From positions 124,001-188,000 of the forward strand of contig NZ_CANLZV010000003.1 of the NCBI RefSeq assembly GCF_947495665.1: 64,000 nucleotides of DNA, read 5' to 3'. Below, one piece after another: positions 10,501 through 17,008 of the stretch (the stretch's first letter is position 1; each line of letters starts with the position of its first letter). A program made the position numbers and the translations under genes. The DNA is from an uncultured Sunxiuqinia sp. Its GTDB lineage: Bacteria > Bacteroidota > Bacteroidia > Bacteroidales > Prolixibacteraceae. Below the pieces are notes generated by a model that saw only the letters and a list, made by a program, of their open reading frames with translations, was not told the DNA's origin and did not search any database.

Positions 10501-10717
10501 GTGGTACATTAATCGTGTAGTTACCATCCATATCTGTAACCGTTCCATTGGTTGTACCCTGTTGGATAACTGTCACTCCGGGAAGGGGATAGCCATCGTC
10601 AGAGCTGGTAACATTACCGCTAATACTCACTTGCTGAGCATGTGCGGCACCAATTCCCATAAAGAGCATTGCTATTGCAAGCAAATACTTTGTAAGCCAT
10701 TTTAATTTTTGATTCAT
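7583..10717 (-). CDS. SusC/RagA-family TonB-dependent outer-membrane transporter
   Basis: A 1044-residue TonB-dependent transporter. Order of parts: signal peptide (to AHAQ, about residue 28), carboxypeptidase-regulatory-like domain (PLPGVTVIQQGT, about 30-105), plug with GLEEVVVTALGIKREQK and LIVVDGVPIDN, then the barrel ending in NITLGF. There is no STN extension. It lies 52 bp downstream of the ROK repressor and 11 bp upstream of its SusD partner on the same strand, so the three probably form an operon with product-responsive control by the ROK protein. Clearly paralogous to 1714-4833 from the signal peptide onward. Confidence 0.95.
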   Translation of the reverse strand: MNQKLKWLTKYLLAIAMLFMGIGAAHAQQVSISGNVTSSDDGYPLPGVTVIQQGTTNGTVTDMDGNYTINVPQGSVVLFSFIGMETTEITADGSKTYNVVLNPKTTGLEEVVVTALGIKREQKTLGYSMQELKGEALLESREANLTNALSGKVTGLQVIKSSNGPAGSSKIVLRGYSSLTGDNQPLIVVDGVPIDNFTGASNNDYWNPSTDMGNGLGDINPEDIASMSVLKGASAAALYGSRAGNGVILITTKTGKKRDGLGITVSSSVGFESTFISPDMQMSFGQGSDGSFDNRSNISWGPAITGQSVVKWDGTSVPMYAYDNVENFFDTGINLNNNVSFQQQINKTSLYTSVTQTNDKSMIPGAKLNRTNLMTRSMSTFGEKDNWVLDTKIQYVRSTANNRPLSGNNSSNSFRTMYLLPVSMDIRDFENASDELGNMIWYGGGNAVNPYWGEKNNLNEDTRDRFIFHGSLKYKFTDWLSMEMKGGADMYTNNTETKLYSGSPLSATGRYSLGKSTHTETNYSTLVTAQQDNVFGKFGGMVTLGGNLMEQRSSGISGSSGELEVPNLFALNNGKDKPTVRESFSHKKINSLYGLLQVNYDGYLFLEGTFRNDWSSSLHPDNRSFFYPSVNASWVITDMVNKTGGSLPSWLTFSKVRASYAEVGNDLPPYQLYNTYWIDKDPNGNTTAGVGNTLYDPSVRSELIKSYEVGIDGRFFNNRLGFDFAWYQSNATRQLINLPMDPQSGYSSKKINAGDIQNTGVELMVNGRIIDNANDGLNWDIQLNYSFNKNTIEDLYDDIQVYDLGGFDNLKILAQVGGEYGEIHGTRFLRVEDVNSPHFGKLLLTEDGLPQGTTESEKIGSQQPDALVGLTNTFSYKGFSLSFLIDGRFGGEMFSTTNQSMQAAGTAQITAPGGSREDMVLDGVIANGDGFVANDKSITAQQYWTTVTSTTGNLGIGEANIYDATNIRLRTLQLNYSLPKSLLSKTVFQRASVGFSCNNVLMIKSHMNGVDPESTFATGTNAVGFENTAPPTSRNFLFNITLGF

Positions 10718-10769
10718 AGAGATTTGTTTTACATAGTTGTTAAATAAAAAAAGATGTTTATTTGAGAAC

Positions 10770-12002
10770 TTAATTATCCAGGGATTTGTCCCGGAATATT
10801 TTTTGAAAGGTCATAACACTTGTTCCTTTTAGCCCCGATTGTTCGCCCATTTCTGAAATTTCAATTTTTACATGGTGTGAAATATTCTCAAGGCAATACT
10901 GATTCAAAGCTTGCTGAATGGGCATTAAAATGTATTTCCCGGCTTTTGCCAGTGCCCCATTCAGGACAATGAGCTCAGGATTGTATAGTTGAATGAGGAT
11001 GGATAGTCCCCAGGCTAATTTTGTACTGATTTTATTTAATAAGGAGATGGCAAGTTCATCGCCGTTTTGCGCACAATCAATAATATCATCAACGGTGATT
11101 TTTGAAAGCGCCGACGAAAAACGATTGGTTAACTGCGATACCGTTCCTTTTTTGATTGCTGATGCTGCCATGTCCAGCAGTTTTTGGGTGGAGGCAATGG
11201 TTTGAAGACAGCCCTTTTTACCACATTCACACAATTCTCCCTCGGGAAGAATCCGGATGTGGCTGAACTCTCCGGCGCATCCTTTGTCCCCCTGGTAAAC
11301 TTGTCCGTTTAAGATGATTCCCAGTCCCAGACCCCAGCTCCAGTTTAAAACCAGTGTGTTTCTAGTGTTTTTTGCCTTGCCAAAAATGAATTCACCCAAG
11401 GCTTGCATGCGGGCATCATTCTCAATGTAAACCGGCTTATGAAAATGATGGGTTAAACGTTTCCTGATATTTCTGTTCGCCGGATTTTTTATCGTTTGGT
11501 TTATGCCGTTTTCAGAATGGATAAGTCCGGGCATGCTTACTCCAATAGCACGGATTTGTTCTCTTTCCAGTCCCGATTCCTCTAGAAGATGGTTAATGGC
11601 TGTCTCCATGTGTTCTTCCAGAAGTGGATCATTGATGTTTGTTGAATACTCGTGTATTGCGGTAATTCTCTGATTGAGGCTGTTTATGAGGATGGCTCTG
11701 GCTTTATAGTGACCAAACTCAATGGCTACAATGTGATAGGCATTTTCAGCGTGACTGTAGAGTACTGGACGACGACCTCCCTGAGATTCGCCTGTGCCGG
11801 TGATACAAACTTTTTTTTCTGAAATTAACTGATCGAGGACTGAACGAACTGTTGGCAAGCTTACGTGCGACTGCTTGCTTAACGATAAAGCAGATTGCGG
11901 CGATTGCTTGTACAGGTGAGTAATGATCTGCATCCGTAGCCGGTAGCGTTTCAATTCTCGTATGGCCATATTGTCTGTTTCTTTTTTCCTGTGTAGGACC
12001 AT
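10770..12002 (-). CDS. ROK-family transcriptional repressor (NagC/XylR-like)
   Basis: A 410-residue cytoplasmic regulator: N-terminal winged helix (about residues 13-75), then a ROK sugar-kinase-like fold that senses a sugar or sugar phosphate. Visible signatures are IENDA (about 194-198), the GLGLGIILNG glycine-rich segment, GEFSH (about 244-248), and the ROK zinc motif C-x-C-G-x-x-G-C-L (C258, C260, C265). A downstream start at Met12 (MAIREL) is equally plausible. It is divergent from araB across 700 bp and co-directional with the SusC-SusD pair just downstream, which suggests it links arabinose-derived effector levels to both sides. A broken relative appears to lie at 5013-5384. Confidence 0.92.
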   Translation of the reverse strand: MVLHRKKETDNMAIRELKRYRLRMQIITHLYKQSPQSALSLSKQSHVSLPTVRSVLDQLISEKKVCITGTGESQGGRRPVLYSHAENAYHIVAIEFGHYKARAILINSLNQRITAIHEYSTNINDPLLEEHMETAINHLLEESGLEREQIRAIGVSMPGLIHSENGINQTIKNPANRNIRKRLTHHFHKPVYIENDARMQALGEFIFGKAKNTRNTLVLNWSWGLGLGIILNGQVYQGDKGCAGEFSHIRILPEGELCECGKKGCLQTIASTQKLLDMAASAIKKGTVSQLTNRFSSALSKITVDDIIDCAQNGDELAISLLNKISTKLAWGLSILIQLYNPELIVLNGALAKAGKYILMPIQQALNQYCLENISHHVKIEISEMGEQSGLKGTSVMTFQKIFRDKSLDN

Positions 12003-12060
12003 GGCTTGATAGTCAATTTACATTGCTTAAATAATTCTTAAAGATTAAGATCTTTTGAAA

Positions 12061-12120
12061 AAAATTACAAAACGAAACTAGGAAAAGAAAATTTAATTTT
12101 AAACTATTTTAACACTAAAT
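12061..12120 (-). promoter_or_regulatory. AT-rich promoter/operator box, copy B
   Basis: The region just upstream of the ROK gene aligns over about 60 bp with 5440-5504, including the AAATTTAA-like core and the flanking TTTTAACA. Because it precedes the regulator itself, it is a candidate autoregulatory operator and promoter. No exact copy was noticed upstream of araB. The role is inferred. Confidence 0.45.
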
Positions 12121-12702
12121 GCAGAAAGAAGTTATTGTGGGTGTGTTTTGAGCAAATTGCTTGTTGTTGGTTTGGTTTTGTGTTTGGCTGTTTGGCTGGT
12201 TTGCTTTGGGGCTGTCTTCTTGTTTATGGTTGATTTTGTTTTTTGAAGGTATTTTGAAGCGTGAAACTGGTTCTGAGGTCGTTTTTTTACGCTTTATTGA
12301 AAAAACTTTAGCAATTAATTAATATTTCCGGTTTCTTTTCGACGCATTTTTAGAAGGTGGATGAAACGTGAAAAGCCTTGGATTTTCATGAATAATTGAA
12401 ATGGGAAGAGCAAATTATTGGAAAAGTATCTGCGGGATTTTCTAAAAGTTGTTATGTAACATATTTGAGAACTTTCTAACCTTACAATACAAGAGTGTAA
12501 TCTACTTTTAATAAGTTTGAGACATCTACTAAACATGATGAACTTATTTGTTTGACGATTCAGTGATGATGAGTCGTATCATTTTTATTACAGTTGAAAA
12601 AGCAATTTTTAGTCAGAATCGCAATAGTGTAGTTTTTGTGACAAAAGAAAAGTAATCAGTACGTTTAATATCTAATTAACCACTAAATATCAGGAACTAA
12701 AA
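12121..12702 (+). other. Divergent intergenic region between ROK repressor and araB, with a T/G-rich tract
   Basis: About 580 bp with no credible gene. Positions 12140-12250 are strikingly T/G-rich on the plus strand (repeated TTTG, TTGG, GTTT), with very few C residues except in scattered GGCTG/TTCTTG words; a similar G/T bias occurs near 5150-5260. The rest is AT-rich and must contain the araB promoter. I found no convincing match to the Bacteroidota TAnnTTTG -7 element at the usual spacing and do not mark one. A short ORF at 12315-12536 (minus) has no recognisable features. Confidence 0.6.
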
Positions 12703-14382
12703 ATGAAAGAAATCAAATATACCATTGGACTGGACTATGGATCAGATTCAGTACGTTCATTGCTGGTGAATGTAGAAACTGGAGAGGAGATTTCCAGTGT
12801 TGTTTTTGAGTATCCGCGTTGGAAAAAGGGATTGTATTGCGATACTGCTCAGAACCAGTTTCGCCAGCATCCGAAAGACTACCTGGAGGGCTTGGAATAC
12901 ACCATTGTTGAAGCTTTGAAACAAGCTCCGGCAGGAGTGGCTCAAAATGTTGTCGGAATTTCGGTTGATACAACCGGATCAACTCCTGTATCGGTGGATG
13001 AAAAAGGAACACCACTAGCATTAACGGCCGGTTTTGAAGAAAATCCGAATGCCATGTTTATGTTATGGAAAGACCATACTGCGGTAAAAGAAGCTGATGA
13101 AATCAATGCCTTGGCCCGAAAGTGGGAGATTGACTTTACCAAATTTGAAGGTGGGGTTTATTCTTCGGAATGGTTTTGGGCTAAGTTGTTACATATCTCA
13201 CGGGTTGATCCGGCCGTTTATCGTGCTGCTAATTCGTGGGTAGAACATTGCGATTGGATTCCGGCAGTACTGACCGGAAATACACGTCCAAAAACCTTGA
13301 AACGCAGTCGTTGTGCTGCCGGTCATAAAGCTATGTGGCACGATGCGTTTGGAGGTCTTCCTTCTGAAGAATTTCTGACTGCATTGGATCCGATGTTGGG
13401 AGGTTTGCGTGACCGCCTATATAAAGAGACTTTCACTTGTGATGTGGCCGTTGGAAATCTTTCACAGGAGTGGGCCGACAAGTTGGGCCTATCAACCAAT
13501 GTGGTGATTGGAGTTGGTGCTTTTGACGCCCATTTAGGAGCTATTGGCGCTGAAATTGAACCCTATCATTTAAGCAAGGTGATGGGAACTTCAACCTGCG
13601 ACATGCTGGTGGCACCCATGGAAGAAATAGGTGATAAGCTGGTATCCGGAATTTGTGGTCAGGTTGATGGCTCCATTATGCCCGGCATGCTGGGAATGGA
13701 AGCAGGACAATCTGCTTTTGGTGATATTTACGCCTGGTTTAAGCGGGTGTTGATGTGGCCGGCTGAGCAAATTCTGGCCAATTCATCATTGGTAACAGAA
13801 GAGCAACGTCAGGCTTTGCTTGACGAAATGAGTGACAAGGTGATTGTGGAACTCTCTAGGGAAGCTGCTAAAATTGAAATTGCGGAGAGTGGTGTTCTGG
13901 CAATCGACTGGATGAATGGCCGTCGTACGCCCGATGCCAACCAAAACCTGAAAGGGGCTATTGCAGGCTTGACATTGGGAACGGATGCACCCCGTATTTT
14001 CCGTGCACTGGTTGAAGCCACCGCCTTTGGCTCAAAAGCCATTGTTGATCGCTTTTTACGTGAAGGCGTTCGTATTGATGGCGTTATTGCTCTTGGGGGC
14101 GTTGCGAAAAAATCAAAACTAGTGATGCAAATCGTATGCGATGTGTTGAATATGCCAATTAAAGTGGCCCGGTCTGAGCAGGCTTGTGCTTTAGGATCAG
14201 CCATGGCTGCTGCCGTTGTAGCCGGTGTTTATGCAACAACCAACGAGGCTCAGAAGAAAATGGGTGGCGGTTTCGAAATGGAATATCATCCCATACCTGA
14301 GAATGTCGCGAAGTATCAAAAGCTTTACGAAGACTACCTGGCCTTAGGTGGATTCATTGAAAATAATCTCACAGTAAAATAA
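12703..14382 (+). CDS. araB: Ribulokinase
   Basis: A 559-residue FGGY-family kinase that phosphorylates L-ribulose to L-ribulose-5-phosphate in L-arabinose catabolism. The N-terminal ATPase signature GLDYGSDSVRS (about residues 9-19) and the following EYPRWK, QFRQHPKDYLEG and GISVDTTGSTP motifs are diagnostic of AraB rather than xylulokinase or glycerol kinase. The C-terminal domain shows LGGVAKKSKLVMQ and the ACALGSAMAAAV segment. Length fits the family. It stands alone: no araA or araD follows, and a hairpin closes the transcript, so the rest of the pathway must be elsewhere. Being divergent from the ROK gene, it gives the best clue to what the two SusC-SusD pairs import. Confidence 0.95.
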   Translation: MKEIKYTIGLDYGSDSVRSLLVNVETGEEISSVVFEYPRWKKGLYCDTAQNQFRQHPKDYLEGLEYTIVEALKQAPAGVAQNVVGISVDTTGSTPVSVDEKGTPLALTAGFEENPNAMFMLWKDHTAVKEADEINALARKWEIDFTKFEGGVYSSEWFWAKLLHISRVDPAVYRAANSWVEHCDWIPAVLTGNTRPKTLKRSRCAAGHKAMWHDAFGGLPSEEFLTALDPMLGGLRDRLYKETFTCDVAVGNLSQEWADKLGLSTNVVIGVGAFDAHLGAIGAEIEPYHLSKVMGTSTCDMLVAPMEEIGDKLVSGICGQVDGSIMPGMLGMEAGQSAFGDIYAWFKRVLMWPAEQILANSSLVTEEQRQALLDEMSDKVIVELSREAAKIEIAESGVLAIDWMNGRRTPDANQNLKGAIAGLTLGTDAPRIFRALVEATAFGSKAIVDRFLREGVRIDGVIALGGVAKKSKLVMQIVCDVLNMPIKVARSEQACALGSAMAAAVVAGVYATTNEAQKKMGGGFEMEYHPIPENVAKYQKLYEDYLALGGFIENNLTVK

Positions 14383-14406
14383 AGGTTATTTGTGGTAATT
14401 GATTTT

Positions 14407-14438
14407 ACAGAGGCTATTCTTCAGGGAGTGGCCTCTGT
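14407..14438 (+). terminator. Likely Rho-independent terminator of araB
   Basis: An 8-bp perfect stem (ACAGAGGC / GCCTCTGT) with a 16-nt loop, followed by TTGTT, 25 bp after the araB stop codon. The T run is short, so efficiency is uncertain. Confidence 0.65.
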
Positions 14439-14501
14439 TTGTTCAGTATGAGCCAGAATTCAATATGCTTAGGCAGTTGTACTTATTCCTAATAAAATAA
14501 A

Positions 14502-14534
14502 AAAAGCATCTAAATCTATGATTTAAATGCTTTT
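14502..14534 (-). terminator. Rho-independent terminator, best read on the minus strand
   Basis: A 15-bp stem with one mismatch (AAAAGCATCTAAATC / GATTTAAATGCTTTT) and a 3-nt loop. The minus-strand side is followed by a long T-rich run, the plus-strand side by only four T. It may work both ways, but its polarity points to a gene once transcribed leftwards from about 14.6-15 kb, of which only debris remains. Confidence 0.75.
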
Positions 14535-14575
14535 GTGCCCAGTAAAGGTGCATGTTTCGTAATGTTAATGCGCTT

Positions 14576-14685
14576 TTATTCAATAGTGTAGATCATTGCC
14601 ATTTCTTGTGGTCTCGATAAATCACCTTCAACAATATTAAAGAACTTATGCCAACTTAAATATACAAATTGATTAAATTAAATCC
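14576..14685 (-). pseudogene. 3' end fragment of a decayed minus-strand gene
   Basis: Reading leftwards, about 33 codons remain open and end at a stop codon 42 bp before the minus-strand terminator at 14502-14534. The peptide contains SWHKFFNIVEGDLSRP and ends in MAMIYTIE, protein-like composition with no start codon. I do not recognise the family. The fit of fragment, stop and terminator is what suggests a lost gene; by itself the open frame is too short to be significant. Confidence 0.35.
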
Positions 14686-14699
14686 AAATCAACCGTTTT

Positions 14700-15131
14700 A
14701 TCATTTTATACTGCCGTAATGGTTTTCCTGTGTTTGGAGTGTTTGTAAAAACAGTGGTCTTTATCAATAATTTCATTGCCTTCAGAATCTCCGATAAAGT
14801 TTGTTTCTCTTTTCTCTGACCTTTTAAATTTGATAGAATAGAGGATAAGCTTATTCAGATATTCAACTTTGCTGTTAGGTTTGATTTCTGCAGTTTTGGA
14901 GGAGTATTTCAAGTCAATTGACAACTATCTTGATTTGACAGTTAGTGTATCTCTTCTCAAGCATGGATAACAACTCCATTGCTGATAGCAAAAAGAAAAA
15001 GCTGATTGAATGCTTAGATGGGAGGAGCTTTATGAAAAGATGTTGAAGGAAGAAAATGATTCGAGATAGGAAGGCATGGCAATATGGTGTTGATTTTGTA
15101 AGTTTGTCAGCTCAATTAATCTTAAAATTGA
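14700..15131. other. Non-coding or degraded coding stretch before the sigma gene
   Basis: No intact gene. A 72-codon minus-strand frame (14706-14924) is K/E/S-rich and unrecognised. On the plus strand several short protein-like pieces in different frames follow each other (for example LEEYFKSIDNYLDLTV near 14895-14945, then KKKKLIECL and WEELYEKMLKEEND near 14990-15050), which looks like a gene broken by frameshifts. The sigma-factor promoter should also lie here. Confidence 0.35.
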
Positions 15132-15722
15132 ATCGACAATAAAAGAATCATATCTGGTATAAAAAACAGAGACGTTGAAATTTTTGAAGAACTGTTTTTT
15201 AATTATCACGGTAGACTTGTTCTTTTTGCCAACAAGTTTATTGGTGACATGCAGGTGTCTCGTGATTTGGTACAAGATGCTTTTTTTATGTTGTGGGAAA
15301 AGACTGATCAGTTAGATATTAAAAAGTCTCCCAAGGCCTATTTGTACCAATCGGTTAAAAATAGCTGCTTAAATTACAATCGACATTTATCGATCAAAGA
15401 AAATGCCGAAGCCGAAATTAGTACAAGAATCGCCGAATTGGAGCGGCAGGTTTATGATGGAACAAAGACGCCATACCTTAGTCTGATAGAGCAAGAATTG
15501 GAGGAGAAAATAGCTGAAGTGATTGAACAGATGCCTTCAAAATGCCAAGAAGTCTTCAAAATGAGTCGCTTCGAGGGATTGAAAAACAAGGAGATTGCTG
15601 AACGTCTGGGGATTTCTGTTAAAATGGTTGAGAAACATATCTCGAAAGCGTTGGTAATCTTACGTCATGAACTTGCCGAATATGTAGGAGTTTTGTTAGC
15701 TATGTTTATTTCAAAAATGTGA
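15132..15722 (+). CDS. ECF sigma factor (sigma-70 family, Bacteroidota PUL type); start uncertain
   Basis: An extracytoplasmic-function sigma factor that should direct RNA polymerase to the fucosidase PUL downstream when released by the FecR protein. The first ATG in frame (15249) would begin inside region 2 and omit conserved residues. The frame is open from 15132, just after a TGA, and translates into a normal region 2.1 (ISGIKNRDVEIFEELFFNYH, then RLVFFANKF). Region 2 continues with VQDAFFMLWEK and region 4 with PSKCQEVFKMSRFEGLKNKEIAERLGIS. The full open frame, about 196 residues, matches the family's usual length. No ATG, GTG or TTG exists between 15132 and 15249, so either an ATC/ATA-type start is used or the true start was lost by mutation. 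FecR begins 164 bp downstream. Confidence 0.85.
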   Translation: MDNKRIISGIKNRDVEIFEELFFNYHGRLVLFANKFIGDMQVSRDLVQDAFFMLWEKTDQLDIKKSPKAYLYQSVKNSCLNYNRHLSIKENAEAEISTRIAELERQVYDGTKTPYLSLIEQELEEKIAEVIEQMPSKCQEVFKMSRFEGLKNKEIAERLGISVKMVEKHISKALVILRHELAEYVGVLLAMFISKM

Positions 15723-15886
15723 TTCTTCGATGTCTTTTAATCTTCAATAACCTGATTGTATTTAATCCGTTCCTTCACTGTAGATCGTTTATTCTTTTCA
15801 CCTTCTCGTTGCTCTTTCAAAAAATATACCTCAAAGAGGTAGGGGTAAACTGTATTCATGTGTCATAGCATTAAACAGAGATACTA

Positions 15887-16918
15887 ATGAGAGAGAAACG
15901 ATCAATAAAATCATTAATCATTGCTGAGTTAGACGGAGATATCACTAATGCAGAGCGAGCGCGACTGTTGCAGTGGATGTCGCAATCTGATCGTAATGCA
16001 CGTTACTACACTAAAATAAAAGATTTGTGGGAAAGCTCTGTGGCTGATGTTGCAGAGATGGCGCAAACTACACAAGAGTGGGAGCGATTTAAAAACCGCA
16101 TAAATACCACTAGACCTGCGGTACTAACTATACGAAGAAGAATTAATTGGTCACTAACCGCAGCTGTGGTTGCTATCGGTTTGCTCGTTGGTAGTTTAAT
16201 CATGCAAAACTATAAGCAGAAAGTTCCAGTTTATTTGACGACAATAGCACCCAAAGGGTCTGTTTCTCAAACCATCTTACCTGATGGAACACTCATTTAC
16301 CTGAATGCTGGTTCTGAAATAAAATATGATGTGAATGAAACGAGTAAAAAACGTGAGGTTTTTGTTACGGGCGAGGCTTGGTTCGATGTCAAAAGAAATG
16401 AAAAGAAGCCTTTCATCGTTCACACCCCCTATTACAACGTTGAAGTTTTAGGAACCCAATTTAATGTGAAAAACTATGAAGCGGAGCACAGAGTTGTCAC
16501 TACCCTTGAAAAAGGATCTATCCGAATTTTGTCTTCAGACCATTTAATGTTTAAAGAGGAGATTGTCTTAAAGCCTGGCGAACAATTGGTTTTTGATAAA
16601 ATCCATCGAAAGATTCAGCGTAAAGAACATGTTGACACACATTTATACACTTCCTGGAAAGATAATAAACTGATTTTCCTTGATATGCTTTTTGGGGATC
16701 TGATTAAGCTATTGGAGCGAAAATATGATATTGAAATTGAAGTTGTTGACCAATCAATATTGAATGAACATTATACCGGAACCATCCGAAACGAAACGAT
16801 ACTGGAGGTTTTTGAGATTATAAAACATACTCATCCAATTGAATACCATGTAGAAGAGCGGAAGATAATTATTCAAAAAAAGGTAAAGGGTGAATCCCCT
16901 AGTCAAAATTGTAGATAA
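15887..16918 (+). CDS. FecR-family anti-sigma factor
   Basis: A 343-residue inner-membrane anti-sigma protein. Residues 1-80 form the cytoplasmic sigma-binding part, about 88-106 one membrane-spanning helix (TAAVVAIGLLVGSLIM), about 125-215 the periplasmic FecR domain (GSVSQTILPDGT, LNAGSEIKYD, VTGEAWFDV, VEVLGTQFNV), and the last 75 residues the DUF4974 secretin/TonB-short-like domain (LERKYDIEIEV). It should hold the sigma factor inactive until the STN domain of the SusC encoded next contacts its periplasmic end upon ligand import. Gene order sigma-FecR-SusC is the standard trans-envelope signalling arrangement. Confidence 0.95.
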   Translation: MREKRSIKSLIIAELDGDITNAERARLLQWMSQSDRNARYYTKIKDLWESSVADVAEMAQTTQEWERFKNRINTTRPAVLTIRRRINWSLTAAVVAIGLLVGSLIMQNYKQKVPVYLTTIAPKGSVSQTILPDGTLIYLNAGSEIKYDVNETSKKREVFVTGEAWFDVKRNEKKPFIVHTPYYNVEVLGTQFNVKNYEAEHRVVTTLEKGSIRILSSDHLMFKEEIVLKPGEQLVFDKIHRKIQRKEHVDTHLYTSWKDNKLIFLDMLFGDLIKLLERKYDIEIEVVDQSILNEHYTGTIRNETILEVFEIIKHTHPIEYHVEERKIIIQKKVKGESPSQNCR

Positions 16919-16920
16919 AA

Positions 16921-16979
16921 GTCGATGGATGCGCTAACATCCACCGACACTGAAATAAATTAACCGGTGCGCTAACACC
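16921..16979 (+). promoter_or_regulatory. Two consecutive stem-loops with the same CGCTAA loop
   Basis: Between fecR and susC. Stem-loop 1 (16921-16948) has an 11-bp stem with one mismatch (GTCGATGGATG / CATCCACCGAC) around CGCTAA; stem-loop 2 (16966-16979) has a 4-bp stem GGTG / CACC around the same six bases. Neither has a T run, so these are not simple terminators. They could be an mRNA-processing or stability element, or a binding site in the susC leader that sets the ratio of FecR to SusC. The role is unknown. Confidence 0.5.
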
Positions 16980-17008
16980 ATTTTAATAATTTAAAGTCAA
17001 ACAAATTT

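Noticed and set aside
10110-10705. Overlapping plus-strand ORFs of 125 and 136 codons
   Set aside because: Antisense shadows of the conserved plug and N-terminal region of the SusC gene.
12315-12536. 73-codon minus-strand ORF upstream of araB
   Set aside because: No recognisable motif and it lies in the regulatory gap; most likely chance.
14706-14924. 72-codon minus-strand ORF as a real gene
   Set aside because: Low-complexity, unrecognised, no clear start context, and protein-like debris is present on the opposite strand.
15812-15840. CTCTTT/AAAGAG hairpin between sigma and fecR as a terminator
   Set aside because: Only six base pairs with a long loop and no T run.
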